From the NCBI GenBank assembly GCA_949752795.1, contig OX457061.1, positions 38,348,338 through 38,412,337 of the forward strand: DNA of 64,000 bases, read 5' to 3'. The position numbers were made by a program, and so were the translations under genes. This DNA is from Hyperoodon ampullatus (lineage: Eukaryota; Chordata; Mammalia; Artiodactyla; Ziphiidae). The notes under the pieces were generated by a model. The model saw nothing but the letters and a program-made list of their open reading frames with translations, had not been told where the DNA came from and ran no database searches. Within the stretch, counting starts at the first letter, position 1; each line of letters opens with the position of its first letter. Shown one piece after another: positions 46,500 through 59,640 of this stretch.

Positions 46500-49362
46500 C
46501 AAACTTAGAGTGTCTTTTTAACAATTCACTTAAACTTTGAAATAATATAACATCAAGGAGCTATCTGGGAAGTGAGTCTTAGGCAGTAAATACAGACATC
46601 AAGTAACAAAACTAGAATGTAACATCCACTGAAACATAATCTTTTCTCTCTAAAATTACCCTAATTTCTACCAAATATAGCCAAATTAAGACTAATTTCT
46701 TTGCAAAACAATTCTGGTTAATTGACCACATAGGCTGTTTTAAATTGGTCGTGCTGGAACTTTTCATAAAATATCTCAGATTGAACTTTTTAAAAAAAAC
46801 CTCTCAAGGCCAGGAAATCCACACCAAGGGCATGCCCCAGATTCTGCCTGCCACACCTATATATATGGATGAATTCCTCTCTTTCCAAGGTCTGTTAAAT
46901 ACCTTGAAATTCCTGCACCTGTTAGGAGGTGAGCTTCCTTATTTACCTGATGAACCTGCTGGGAACATAGGAGGGATAAGGTAGAGGGAAAAGACAAATG
47001 TTTCAATTCTACTTATAAAAGTATAATTTACCAAATTTCTGTATGTCATAATTAGCTCAAGGGAGAGAATTTCTTTATATCTGGAAAACACTGAATAAAA
47101 ACCAGTAATATTTCAGACAAAAATCAAAAATTATAACCATACCCATCAGTTCACTCAGTCCTATGTGACTAATCCTTGGTCTTAATCCTCAGGTAGCTGT
47201 TTTATGAAGCCATCAAGTTTTTCATTAGAATTCTTTAATTTATTACCCAGTTAAATGGTATGCTCTGAAAGTTATCAGAAACCTATGCTTGTCAAAAAGT
47301 TCTTTCTATGAATCTTTTTAAAGGTGAAGCATTTTTTGCAAAAGCATCAGAGTAAGACAATAACAGTCTATACATGACTCAAGACATCAAAATGAAATGT
47401 TAAAGATATGATTGCAATGCAATTGATAAAGACACTTGGTTACTGCTGTGACATAAAACAATTTAAGATAATTACTAGAATTATGTCTGAAAACATTGTA
47501 CTAGGACAATGGATTTTTTGGAATTCCATATAATTTCTAGAATATCTATATTAATAACTTTTACCCATACAATGTAACCAGTTTATCACCACTCATCACC
47601 ACTCATCACCACAATGCTTCCCATGTAATTTAACATACCAAATATACCTAATTAGCTTAATATTTCTCTCTCTCTGTGATGCTTCAGGGGTCCTCTGTGA
47701 AGCATCCCAAAGTTAGAGGTCAAAAGAATTTTGATTAGAATTCAATATTGGGATGTTTGTCAAAAATATCAAAAGGTTTCAAAACACTTGGCCAAATAGG
47801 ATCATAGGTCACTGTAGAACAATGCTTATTCATTTAACCAAAGTGACAATAAAAGATTTTGAAGGAAAATACAGAAAGTTATAATAGATTACTAGTTAAA
47901 GGTAGAGAAATTTACAATCTGTTATCAAAAGCAGATCAGTATTTTAAGAAAACTTTATCCTCTTGAAAGAGAGAAAACCAGATTCAGGTTTTGTATCATT
48001 TTACTTTTAATATTAAAATTTATTTACTTAATCAAATTCAGTCTAATATTACCTAATATTTACAATGCATAAAAATTTTTCTTCAAGGTTTCCTTTCCCT
48101 TAACAAAATGAATTTCCATTTCTCACACCTTCTTTTACTGAAAACATGCCTCCTACTTTCCTTACATATTGAAATGTTTCCCTTATTATTATAGTAGTTT
48201 TTGTTACACATATTTTAATTCTTAGCCTTAAAACCTAGTTTCTATCAAAAACCAACAAGTAAGCAATTATGAACTGTCTTTTATATTAGCATTAAATAGA
48301 TTTTAGCCAACTTATAAATATTACTTATGGTTTCTAGAAAATATGTGCTTTTTTAAAATAGAAAATGTCTTAATGTGGCACCAAACATATTTACTAATTG
48401 TCCTAAATATCTTTAGTTCCTCTGTAAAAAGAAGTCTATGTTCAGTAATTAATGTTCCAGTATCTTACTTGGAAGTGATCTGGGTTTTTAGTGGATTCCC
48501 ATCACTTAATTTAAACAAAACTCAAGTTACCCAAATCTGGAAAGACTATTTTAAACAGACATTCTCAAAATGTAATTATTCCTGAAGATTTTACCTAAAA
48601 GATTTTATCTTATTTAATTCTATTTTATTTACTTAAAAATTTCACCATACCAAGTTATTTTTCTTGCTGGCAAACTTTGTAACGGGAATAATATCTTACT
48701 TGATTTCTAATAAACCTAAGTATAATAAAAGTATTATACTTAATGTTGATAACTCTAAAGTCATGTCTTAATAATTAAGCCAACAAGACAATATCTTTAA
48801 TACCAGATATTAATTCAATACTGAATATTTCCCACAACATGTGAATCTGAAATTCATTCTGACCAGTTTCTTTTCTAATTCTGAGTATTTATATGAGCGC
48901 TTAATTTCCTGTAAGGCAGTTAGATAGAGCTCTTTTACAAATTAACTTTGGGAATACAAGACATCTAAAACACACATATAAAAACACACAGACACCCCAT
49001 AGTTCCCATCCCAAAATTTCATCCATGAATCAGTTATAAAAATATAAAACCCATCAGTTACAAAAGGGGGTGGATTCAAATTGGGTTTCTGGCAGATGGA
49101 ACGAATAAAGGTCACCTGTCCGAATGGCTAAATCCTTTTTACTAATATTTATGGAGAAGACACTTAAGATCTCTATTTGTCCTTGACAAGTCAAGTCCCA
49201 AATTACCTATCTTCCTTTGTTTTACCTTTCTGAAATTTTAAAGAGATGGGCAAGACAAGAGTTTCTGGAGAAGACTAGGTAGAACATTGGCATGTCAAAG
49301 GCACAGGAGGAGAAAAGTAAGCTCCTCCTAGGAAGTCTTAGTTTCCTTAAGGCCAGGAAATT
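46500..49362. other. No gene seen; AT-rich interior of the ERV
   Basis: No conserved domain recognised on either strand. Position suggests pol sequence on the minus strand. The 79- and 80-codon plus-strand frames at 46745 and 48343 have no support. Confidence 0.35.
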
Positions 49363-49375
49363 TTTTTTTCAATTT

Positions 49376-49681
49376 TTTTTTTTAATGTCGGTTCATTGGT
49401 TTGTTTATTTATTTATTTTTGGCTGTGTTGGGTCTTCGTTTCTGTGCAAGGGCTTTCTCCAGTTGCGGGAAGCGGGGGTCACTCTTCATCGCGGTGCGCG
49501 GGCCTCTCACTATCGTGGCCTCTCTAGTTGCAGAGCACAGGCTCCAGACGCGCAGGCTCAGTAGTTGTGGCTCACGGGCCTAGTTGCTCCCCGGAATGTG
49601 GGATCCTCCCAGACCAGGGCTCGAACCCGTGTCCCCTGCATCAACAGGCAGATTCTCAACCACTGCGCCACCAGGAAAGCC
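49376..49681 (-). mobile_element. Long CHR SINE (CHRL), minus strand
   Basis: The left end contains TTTATTTATTTATTTTTGGC and TTGGGTCTTCG, the long-form tail; the right end is GCGCCACCAGGAAAGCCC. TTTTTTTTTCAATT before and after (49363-49377 and about 49683-49698) are the duplications. Confidence 0.93.
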
Positions 49682-50087
49682 CTTTTTTTTTTTCAATTCT
49701 TATGAACCTCTTAAGATAAATAGAGGAGGTTTGGGGCGTGGTGAAAGGATTGATGGGCTTTGGATTGTTTCTAGAGACACACACCTCTGGTCCTATAAAG
49801 ACTAGATTTGCAAAATAAGGACAGTCATTTTTAACTTCTCAGAGAATTGGCTGGCCACCCCAATGACATCAAAAGACTGACATACTCATTCACCTATGTT
49901 GGAACGTTTTACTTTCCCTCATTTAGCTTAGGGGTGAAGGTCCCCTCAAAAAAATTCCTATCAGGCTCTGAATATTAGCTATAGTCAGTTTAGTCAGACT
50001 GGTGGCCTCTCATCTTGGTAATCCATCTACAAACACTTTTGAGGATCCTCCCTGGGTTTAAAAATATTCTTTAACTATGGTACTTAA

Positions 50088-50303
50088 TTTTTTTTTTTTT
50101 TTTTTTTTTTTGCCGTACGCGGGCCTCTCACGGTTGTGTCCTCTCACGTTGCGGAGCACAGGCTCCAGACGCGCAGGCTCAGCGGCCATGGCTCACGGGC
50201 CCAGCCGCTCCGTGGCATGTGGGATCTTCCCGGACCAGGGCACGAACCCGTGTGCCCTGCATCGGCAGGCAGACTCTCAACCACTGAGCCACCAGGGAAG
50301 CCC
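50088..50303 (-). mobile_element. Short CHR SINE (CHRS), minus strand
   Basis: T tail of about 24 followed by GCCGTACGCGGGCCTCTCAC; head at the right end AGCCACCAGGGAAGCCC. ACTTAA and ACTTAG flank it, a short, weak duplication. Confidence 0.94.
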
Positions 50304-51240
50304 ACTTAGTCTGTTTTTGATCTGAAGATGTTCACATACAGCCTCAGGTTGTCCCATTTCTAAAGGTAAGCATTTAACAGTGTCTTCATTGTGGAAAGTC
50401 AATTCAGACAGAATATTACTAGAAAGACTACTCATATAAAAGATAGTTAAAGTTTTAGGTCCTTTTACATGATTAATCTTTAATTAGCTTTCTTAAACAA
50501 ATCTTTCAGTGAGGTTATTTTGGAATTTTGAAGATTCTGCATACCAATGAAAAGAGATAGTTTAAGATGAGAGCTCTCTAAAATTTTAACAATTTAGAAG
50601 TTTTTCCAAGTCAAAGGATCCAAGGAGCTAGCCCTAAAAATATTTTTCCCTGCTAATCTAATTTTAGAAAGAGAAAAACTCTTACCATTGTTGTTTCCAG
50701 TAGACCCTGTAGGCAGAGACCCAAGAGACTGCTGGCTTCAACTGTTCATGAAAAATCAGTTTTGGAATGCCTAAAAAGGAATCCCATCTTGGCCATTTCA
50801 GAGTGGGATTTCTTTTAATTCCCAATTACATACTTGCAAGCATACATAAATGCAGCTGGCATTCCCATAGGTGGTTTTCTGCATGGGAGCTGTTTGGCCT
50901 TTGAGGCAAAATTTCCCATTATTAATTTGGTAGCCTAATTCACATATGAGATATGATCTGAACAACTTTCTGAGGACACTGTGGTAGACTGAATATGTGC
51001 TGCTTCTCAGTCTGGCTCCTCAAGGAGTTACCCTTGAGTCAGTTCGACTCTTTTACATGTTTCAGTTTCTCCTTCCAACAGTTTAAAACCACTCTGCGTG
51101 CTTGGAGCACTAGGTAATCAGCTTCTGTCATGCAGTATTTACTTACTGGTTGCACTGGGTCTCCCTTGTTTTTTGAAGCTGCATAATTTAGTCTCATTTC
51201 ACTAGAAAAAGTTTTGTTCAGACCATATATCAACTTGTTT

Positions 51241-51755
51241 TTTTGTTTGTTTGTTTTATTGAAGTATAGTTGATTTACAATGTTGTATTAATTTCTGCTG
51301 TACAGCAAAAGTGATTCCAATATATACATATATATTCTTTTTTATATTCTTTTCCATTATGTTTTATCTCAGGATATTGAATATTGTTCCCTGTGCCATA
51401 CAGTAGGACCTTGTTGTTTATTCATTCTATATGTAACTGTTTGCATCTGCTAACCACAAACTCCCAGTCCGTCCCTCCCCCAACCACAAGTCTGTTCTCT
51501 ATGCCTGTGAGTCTGTTTCTGTTTTGTAGATAGGTTCATTTGTATATTTTATTGATAGATTCCACATATAAGTGATATCATATGGTATTTGTCTTTCTCT
51601 TTTTGACTTACTTCACTTAGTATGATAATCTCTAACTCCATCCATGTTGCTGCAAATGGCATGATGTCACTCTTTTTTATGGCTGAGTGTTATTCCATTT
51701 TATATATGTACCATGTCTTCCTTATCCATTCACCTGTTGATGGACATTTAGGTTT
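51241..51755 (-). mobile_element. 5'-truncated L1 3' end
   Basis: T-rich start, GATTTACAATGTTGTATTAA, through the 3' UTR to the end of ORF2. CAACTTGTTT repeats exactly at 51231-51240 and 51756-51765. Confidence 0.92.
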
Positions 51756-52068
51756 CAACTTGTTTATTGTTTTTTGGGTTTTTTTTTTTCAATTTAAGCC
51801 AAATTTAACAAAAACCCAGCCACCTATGTTTTCCTAGGCCTTCTGCCCAGATCCTCCTAAGACCATGCCTGGGAAATGTATACCAGTGCCCTTTAAGACT
51901 CCAAGTCTTAAGTAAAAACAGCTTGAATAAAACTCAGGATCATCACTCAAACAATGAAATCTGGATGTCAGAAGAACTCACCAGAACACCTGCGGAGTAC
52001 TGAGAAGCCAGTGGGGCTCAATGGGTCCATGCTTGGTACCAAACACCAGTTTGGGGTGGACTCCAGGT

Positions 52069-52585
52069 GTCTTCTGGTGGGTATCTGTGATATCCTGCTG
52101 GCTACACCATACATGTTTGAAGAAAAAATTAATCAGTTGACCTAAGAAAGAAATGGAAAATTTTATTTGAACCACCCTGAAGATTACAACCCAGGAAACA
52201 GGCTTTCAGAAAGCTCTAAGGACTGTTCCCACACATTAGAAGTCAAAGCACAGTTAAATAAGTATTTGGGATAAAGGGTTATATGTCAAAACAATATATA
52301 TCGTTAACAGTTTACACAATCCAGATGTACACATACAAAGCAAGTATCAATAGAAGGTCAGGGGTCATCATAGCCCCTTACAAGATAAAGATGAAAGGTT
52401 ATCTCCTAAGGAGTTATGATCCTTGATGAGATTAAGAAGGAATGTTATCTCCTAAGAAGGTCTGGTTAATGCAGATAATAACACAACACACACTAAAGGG
52501 GTGGGAGGAGGCCCAAATGGTCAAAGAAAAATTTTATGTTTAAATTTTTCCTATCTTGTCATAAAGTATGAATTTTATTTCATCA
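52069..52585 (-). mobile_element. 5' LTR of the minus-strand ERV
   Basis: On the minus strand the LTR starts TGATGAAATAAAATTCATAC and is taken to end CACCAGAAGACA. An AATAAA polyadenylation signal lies about 90 bases before the end (near 52160). A sequence CCTGGAGTCCACCCC follows, in the position of a tRNA primer-binding site; I could not match it firmly to a tRNA. Length about 517 bases. The motif CAGGAAACAGGCTTTCAGAA (plus strand, 52192) and its setting also resemble MLT2-like LTRs, so class is uncertain. Confidence 0.7.
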
Positions 52586-54190
52586 GGAGGGAGAGAAAGA
52601 AACTGTCATCAGGTAATCTGTCACCTGCTAGTTATTCAGCTTCACTGTATTTTCTGTGGTTTCAATGAGCTCCTTGGAAACATTTTTTATTGAGTTTTTC
52701 TTTCTTTAAATTGTTGCTTTTGTATAAGTGGTACCCTACAAAATAGTTTCAGAATTAACTCCTCTCTCTCCTTATGTAAAAAAGTTTTCACCTGTAAAAT
52801 TTGGTTCTGCTATTAAAGTAGGCATTTAGTTTAAAGTAAACAGGTTTATTACTTTTGTAGACTCAATATTAAATATTACCACTTCAATAAGATAAAATTT
52901 GAACATCAATATTAGACAAAGTTGTCACATGTAACATCAGTTATACATTTTTAGCCCACTGAACCAAGTAATGGGCATGCAATTAGTAACATAGTAGAAG
53001 GATATGATGAAAACCAGAGCTATTTGTGTTATCAGATGAGTGAGTATTCTAAATGTTTATTTTAAGGACAAAATGTGCTCCTCCAAAATGGGATAAGAGC
53101 CACTCTAAAATGAGAAGTCATCTCACTTGGATACAGTTTATTGGAAAACACTCACCAGGGGTCAATTCCTGCTTCCGCTGGTAGAGAACTAAGCAGACTG
53201 TGATATGTCATCACCAGATTCCATTCAAGGATTAATGGCTCCAAAGAACAAGATGCCTCTCTAAGTCTTCCTGTAATGTTACACCCAATAGTGACTTGTC
53301 CCTCCATTCTAGTCGCCTTTGCACACTGAGGGGCAGAGGATGGCTTTTCACAACTCTCAGAGGAACAGGGCACATGGATAATCCAATACATGTTCTAAAT
53401 CATCTCTTTTGGTTCAGGCCAAGTCATGGCACTTGTGGGATCTGCCAAAACAGAAGCTCCTCTGCCCTGGGGTGGGTGGGATAGCAAGAGATGGAATTTG
53501 TTTAGAGCCATCTCTCACCACAAGGGAAGGCTACAATGTCCCTGGAAAGATAATTGTCTGATTCTGCTACTAATTTGGTTCAAATGACCTTGGAAGGATT
53601 AGGGATTTCTGTAACTCCTCCACTCCATATATAAAGGACTGTAACAATGAGATTTCAGGACACCACATGTGGTCTCCACAAATCAGAGCTGAGGATCCAG
53701 GAGTGGGACTGTGAGACTTGTCTTCATTTGCATCCCCGCAGGATATCAGTTCACCTGTAAATTCATCTCTAAGGTACAGTGTGTTCAGCTTTGTGTTGTC
53801 AGGTGTGGGAATAGCTTACATCTGGGGCTGGGAGTTGAATCCCAATTTTTATACATGTGTTCTTTTTGGCCATTTGGACTCATTTTTTTCCCCCTCACTT
53901 TGAACACCCCACCCTGTGCCAGTTTGGAAATAGAGTTAGACAGGCCAATAGGATTTTTCCGTCTCTTGATTTCTACATGTCAGTTATGCATGAATTTCAA
54001 GTTAAAGAGTGTGAAAAAAAAAAAAAACCCAGAAATCAGTTTTTTATCTCACTGAACAAGGCTCTCTTAAGATTAAATAAATAAAATACAGAATACACCT
54101 CATGTTGATGAATGGATAACTTAGTCCCAGGGAAACATTATTATGGGTGCCAGAATCATGGAACCTTCTCAGAAAGCTGAAGGTCAGGAG
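52586..54190. other. No gene seen
   Basis: Single-copy sequence. CATATATAAAGG at 53624 is a TATA-like motif without other support. The 114-codon plus-strand frame at 53711-54055 overlaps other frames of similar length, ends in a poly-A run and shows no domain. Confidence 0.45.
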
Positions 54191-54734
54191 AATTAATCTT
54201 TAATTTTTTTTTTTTTTTTTACTTGACTGAATTACCTGGGACTTGGGAAATTAGACTGTAGAATTTTCTTTTGTTTTAGCTTATATAATTGACCATTGCC
54301 TAGCCCCTCATTAGATGATATAAGTGCTTGAGCCTCACACAAAATCAAGATTCAATAAATGTTATTTGATTAAACTGATATTTATTTAAAGGAAGTTCTA
54401 GTACTCTTTCACTGTAAGTTAATTTACCAATTACCAAAGGAATTATGACTTTTCTGAATTGGTAATGAGTTGCTGCAAATAAAACTAATTCTTCTGATAG
54501 ATATAAACTTTAGTGAAAAGTACTTCACTGTGGAAATGCAGAGAAACAGAACTGCTCCTTTATCAAAGAACAGTCCCCTTTTGCTAAAGTCCACTTTTGT
54601 CTAATCATTGAAATTTGCCCTTCACATATATGTAAGGCAACCAGACATCCTCATTTGGAAGATATAAAGTGAAATACAAAGCTCCTGTAATGCTGAAGGT
54701 ACAGCTCTTGAACTTGATACTCATGGATTTCCCT
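54191..54734. other. No gene seen; short old-repeat traces
   Basis: An 18-base T run near 54206. ATTCAATAAATGTTATTTGA at 54351 has the form of a MIR or L2 3' end. The rest is unremarkable. Confidence 0.4.
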
Positions 54735-54840
54735 GACTATTAGAGCCAGAAGGAACCTTGGTAAACCTCTAAGCCAAACAGCTTCGAGGCTTCACAGATG
54801 AGGAGACTGAAGTGAAGTGTCTTTGCCAAAATCTAAAAAG
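54735..54840 (+). mobile_element. Ancient SINE-type fragment
   Basis: TAGAGCCAGAAGGAACCTTG and CACAGATGAGGAGACTGAAG are typical of very old, conserved mammalian SINE-type repeats. Family uncertain. Confidence 0.5.
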
Positions 54841-55184
54841 AAACTCTGTAAACAAAGTGAATGAAACTCATAAAATTAAAAATGTTTAAACATGTATTTA
54901 AGAAATAAATATATTAATCATAATATGGTTGAGATAACTATAGGCCACGTATCATCCAAAGAAAATAGGAGAAATAGAAATTAATAATTGGCCATTTGGA
55001 ATATCTATCTACTGTGAGAACTTTGAACATTTCTTTTTAATTACCTCAAACTATGTATCTTTCCTTTTAGCACAAGAATGCAATAAAACTTGTTAAAATT
55101 TGCATTTATTTGTTTAAATGAGTTTTATGTTTGAACACAATTGAGTTAAAACACATACTAACTCTATATTGGCACTGCCATGGT
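54841..55184. other. No gene seen
   Basis: AT-rich single-copy sequence; nothing recognised. Confidence 0.4.
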
Positions 55185-55265
55185 TTGTTTATCCATTAAT
55201 TCAAGAAATACTTTTTGAGTGCCAACTACTTTCCAGGGCCTATCTTGGGGTGGCACATTCACATA
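55185..55265 (-). mobile_element. L2 3' end, minus strand
   Basis: ATTAATTCAAGAAATACTTT and TTTGAGTGCCAACTACTTTC follow the reverse complement of the L2 3' end. Confidence 0.6.
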
Positions 55266-55449
55266 TGTTCTCCTGAGTACAAGACTAGAAGCTGTGCTTT
55301 TGTCTTTTCACTAAGAGCTGAATACATTGACAGTCTGGTGTTTTCTGCCCTAGAGGAGATTAAAAGCACCTCTATAGAAGAGGATTATCTAAGTCCATAA
55401 ACATTCCAACATTTCCATAACTGCAGAGTGCAATATGGAATTATACATT

Positions 55450-55930
55450 CGACGTTTAATAATATATAGACTTTGACCTGCAGTTATACTTCTAGGAGTT
55501 TATGCTCCATATATACTTGTGAACAAAATGTATGATTCACTCTGTAATTTTTTGGTAATAGATCCAAATAAGAATTAATTTAATGTCCATCAATACAAGA
55601 ATGCTTAAATAAATTATGGCATATCCATTAAAAGTGGCAACCATGAAAAACAATATGGGCTGGTAAGGAAATATTTTTTGAAGTGAAAAAAGAAAAATGC
55701 AGAACAGTGTATATAGTATGGTTCTACTTGCAAAAAACATGCACACATGTGGTTTCATTAAAATGGAAATGTAAATAAGACATCATTAACAGTGGATAAC
55801 TTTGGGAGGTGTATCTGGCAACAGCAAGGAAAGAGAAGATTATGAGTTTTATATCCTTCAGTACTTTTTGAAATGTTTTGCTGTGTACTACTGTATTTTC
55901 ACATTCTTTAAGGAGCATCTTTGCTTATAG
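55450..55930 (+). mobile_element. Old L1M 3' UTR
   Basis: TTATACTTCTAGGAGTTTAT, AATAAATTATGGCATATCCA, AGTGAAAAAAGAAAAATGCA and TTAACAGTGGATAACTTTGG follow the end of ORF2 and 3' UTR of old L1M elements. Confidence 0.75.
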
Positions 55931-57579
55931 TGTAAAACTTCAAAACTGGTTGACCAAATTATTTGGGGGATTTTCTGACAAGAAAGATTGAATAAATTGT
56001 GGCATGCAGTAATTTTCATATGTATCCCCAATATATGGACCATCACAACAAAAGGGGAAAAAAATTAAAAGTGACCTACAATACTCAGAGAGAAAAAGGA
56101 AGGTGAATGCTGCTCTAAGTCTCCATATTTTGGTCTCAAGTGTCTTATCTCCTTCAATACCACCACCAAGTGTGCCAACTGTGTTTGTCCTCCTTGTCAG
56201 CCATGCTCACTGTTTTCTCCTCACACTCCAGTCTTCCAGAATTTGTCTGTTTGGACACAGCTGCCTCTCTCACATCTCTTGATTTTCTAAAGAATTATGC
56301 TTTATTGATCACAATGATCCAGCTTATTTAGAACCTGCTCTCTGTGGGGCAGAAATGTGAGATAACAACCACCATGATTTTATTCTCACTCAGCAGAGCA
56401 ATAAAGATGATTAAGGAGGTTTGTTCCATATATTCCACTTTCTGAAAGAAAAAGAAATGTTTCTGGACATGCAACTATTTGGGAAATCAGACTCTGGCTA
56501 AAACTCACTTTTTAAAAGAAGATACACAGCTCATTTTCTGTCCAGGAAAAAGTAACATTGATTAATGACAGTCAAGTATCCACTGGGCTGGAATTGGGGA
56601 TGGGGGGAGAAACAATATTTTAGCCAAATTTTATGTCTTAGCCATCTTACCACTTACTTTTAAAGATTTTTTTAATGGGAGTAGAATATAAAATTTACTA
56701 GAGAAGTTATCACTTTTAGCTCAAAATTCTTTGGAGAATCATGAGGGAATCATAGGCGTTTTGTCCATTGGGCAAGAAAGTTTATGATGCACTGGATGAA
56801 GGGTGTTCTATTAAGCAAGGTCCTTGGCCCACAGTGTTTAGAGTTTAGTTAATGGGAAAAGGGGATGGAGACCTGGCTCTTGGTCCCAACTCAGCCAGAC
56901 CCAGAGGCTCTCTGTGCTTCAATGGAGTTGGGCAAATGCAGACCCAGGGGCTTCTCAGTGATTGGCAAGATGGGCTTTATGGCCTCCCAGTTCCCTTCCA
57001 ACCCCAGTAAGGTGTCTAGACATCAAATGGGACAGCCTACATGTGACCAATATAAACCTACAGTGGTTAGCAGTGACCAGGGAGGTGGAGGAGGCTAAAC
57101 TCTGTTTGCTTTTGCTTTGTAGTATTTTAACTCTACACGTGCCCAGTGTATATTTTTTCCTGGAGTCTAAGGCATAGCTACATGGTTCACAGAGAACTCC
57201 AAGGTTTTTCCCATTAGACCATGTAGGACTCAGAAACTGGTGACTGAAAGGCCAAAGCTAGCCAACAGACATTTTCTGATATTCATACAATGCTTTAAAA
57301 TGTCTTAAATTCATTATCAACATTTTAAAAATGAGATAACACATTTTTAGAAATCAGAATTTTTAGCTTGTCTTGAAAAACTTTTGGCAACTCTGGGACC
57401 AAGCTCTGCTGGCAACAGTCAGTTCGAGCTGAGTGACAGTGTCTCCTTTAAATGGGCCATGCATTCTAGAATTTGTTACAGAGCCATCTAAATGCACCTG
57501 GACCCTGCAGCCTTCTGAGTCTGTGGCCCGTGACTTGTAGGCAATCAATGTTATGGATATGAATTAGACAACCCAGGAT
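55931..57579. other. No gene seen
   Basis: Single-copy sequence. The 77- and 71-codon plus-strand frames at 56865 and 56962 overlap each other and show no known domain. Confidence 0.45.
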
Positions 57580-57775
57580 TTTATTAAGCAATTACTTTGT
57601 CAGGTGCTAAATACTTATCACAGCAGCTTTTTCAGTTGAAAATTAATTTAATCTTGTGAAAGTATGTATTGTTCCATTTTACAGATGAGAAAACAGACTT
57701 GGTTCGAGTAACTTGCCCATGTGGAACATAGAGGTCTCCTAACTCCTAGTTCAGGGCTGTTTCCATGACTCAGGT
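57580..57775 (-). mobile_element. MIR, minus strand
   Basis: TTACTTTGTCAGGTGCTAAA, TTCCATTTTACAGATGAGAA and AGTAACTTGCCCATGTGG follow the reverse complement of MIR. Confidence 0.8.
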
Positions 57776-57892
57776 AGGGTTGTGCTCCTGGAGGGGTTAA
57801 TTCTGAGCTCATTGAAAATGTTCCTCTGCTAGAGAATGGTCCATAATTCATAACTGTCAATAGTGTCAGGAAGATGAACCTACTTGATATAA

Positions 57893-59640
57893 ATTTTTTT
57901 TAACTTTTTATTTTGAAATCATTTTAGATTTAGACAAAGTTGCAAATCTGTCACCCAGTTTTCTCTAATATTAACATCTTACATAACCAGGTACATTTAT
58001 CAAAACTATGAAATAAAAATTGGTACAATAAAATTAATTGCAGACTTTGTTCTGATTCCTCCAGTTTTTCCACTGATGGCCTTTTTCCTGTTTCAGGATC
58101 CAATCCAGAATACTACATTGTATTTATGGTAACTAGATCAATTCCAGTCTGTGACAGTTTTTCAGTCTTTCCTTGTCTTTTGTGACCTTGACACTTGCAA
58201 GAAACAGTGATCAGGTATTTTGTAGAGCATTCCAGAATTTGATTTTGTCTGCAGTTTTCTCATGAATACACAGACTTAACTTTCTGGTGTTAAGGAAAGT
58301 ATACCACAGAGGTGATGTGTCCCTCTGTCTTATATCAGAGGACATGTGATATCAATATTGCTTATTACTAAGGATGTGAACCTTGGCCATGTGGTTAAGG
58401 GTGCTATTTGTTTCTCTACTGTAAAGTTACTATTTTCCCTTCAGTCACCAAGTCATCTCCGACTCAAGGGGAGGGGAATTCAGCTCCATTCTCAGGATGG
58501 GGGTCGGGTAATCAAGAATTTGTGGTCATATGTTAAAATTGCCACAGTGGTTACTGAATTTTTGGAGAGATTATTTTTTATAACAAATTTAATCAGTTAT
58601 ACATATACATATGTTCCCATATCCCCTCCCTTTTGTGTCTCCCTCCCACCCTCCCTATCCCCCCGCTCCAGGTGGTCACAAAGCACCGAGCTGATCTCCC
58701 TGTGCTATGCGGTTGCTTCCCACTAGTTATCTACCTTACGTTTGGTAGTGTATATATGTCCATGCCGCTCTTTCGCTTTGTCACAGCTTACCCTTCCTCC
58801 TCCCCATATCCTCAAGTCCATTCTCTAGTAGGTGTGTGTCTTTATTCCTGTCTTACCCCTATGTTCTACATGACATTTTTTTTCTTAAATTCCATATATA
58901 TGTGTCAGCATACAGTATTTGTCTTTCTCTTTCTGACTTACTTCACTCTGTATGACAGACTCTAGGTCCATCCACCTCATTACAAATAACTCAATTTCGT
59001 TTCTTTTTATGGCTGAGTAATATTCCATTGTATATATGTGCCACATCTTCTTTATCCATTCATCCGATGATGGACACTTAGGTTGTTTCCATCTCCGGGC
59101 TGTTGTAAATAGGGCTGCTATGAACATTTTGGTACATGACTCTTTTTGAATTATGGTTTTCTCAGGGTATATGCCCAGTAGTGGGATTGCTGGGTCATAT
59201 GGTAGTTCTATTTGTAGTTTTTTAAGGAACCTTGGAGAGATTTTTTTGAGGCTATGCAAATACCATGTTTCTCCTTAAAGTTTCATCCACTAATTTTATC
59301 ATTCATCAAAGGATCCTACCTGCAGCAATATTGTGGTATTCTCATGATGATATTTCTATTCCCCTCATTCCTTCTACATTTATTCATTGGAATTCTTCTG
59401 AAAGGAATGTGTTCCTTCCCCCCCATTTACTTATTTCACTAATTTATATTGGATCCATTCTTTGGTCATAACTAATATCATGTCATTTGTTGCTCAAATT
59501 GTTCCCAGTTTTAGATATTGGGTGCTCTTTCAAGTTGGCTTCTCATCTTTCTTCAATGCCCCTCACTTTTTTAAGCCCTTTCTTACCCTTTGGCATTACA
59601 AAATGCTCCTCAGTACCAAGGATTTTAAACGGTACTGTGT
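57893..59640 (-). mobile_element. Old L1M 3' UTR, minus strand, interrupted
   Basis: AACTTTTTATTTTGAAATCA, ATTAACATCTTACATAACCA, GGATCCAATCCAGAATACTA and GACCTTGACACTTGC run through to 58560, and AGGCTATGCAAATACCATGT, TTCTACATTTATTCATTGGA and TTGTTGCTCAAATTGTTCCC continue it after the young L1 at 58579-59231. A related scrap starting AACTTTTTATTTGG lies at 59768-59830. Confidence 0.7.
58579..59231 (-). mobile_element. 5'-truncated L1, minus strand
   Basis: The L1 3' UTR and ORF2 C-terminus (LKKISPRFLKKLQIELPYDP and YYSAIKRNEIELFV on the minus strand, 58885-59259). TTGGAGAGATTATTTTT (58562-58578) and TTGGAGAGATTTTTTT (59232-59247) flank it. The first ~60 bases of the usual 3' end are missing. 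Confidence 0.88.

Larger units (their letters stand above)
44850..52068 (-). mobile_element. Decayed internal region of an endogenous retrovirus
   Basis: The region between the 3' LTR stub and 5' LTR, about 6 kb net of later insertions, with the genome reading right to left. The only clear coding relic is the end of integrase at 46345-46476. Left of it would be env, right of it the rest of pol and gag; these are too decayed for me to identify, and the longest frames are under 100 codons. The lineage looks class I by the integrase tail. Interrupted by SINEs at 44881, 49376 and 50088 and L1 pieces at 45101 and 51241. Confidence 0.6.

Noticed and set aside
53711..54084. Three overlapping plus-strand frames of 61-114 codons
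   Set aside because: No domain, mutually overlapping in different frames, and they run into a poly-A tract.
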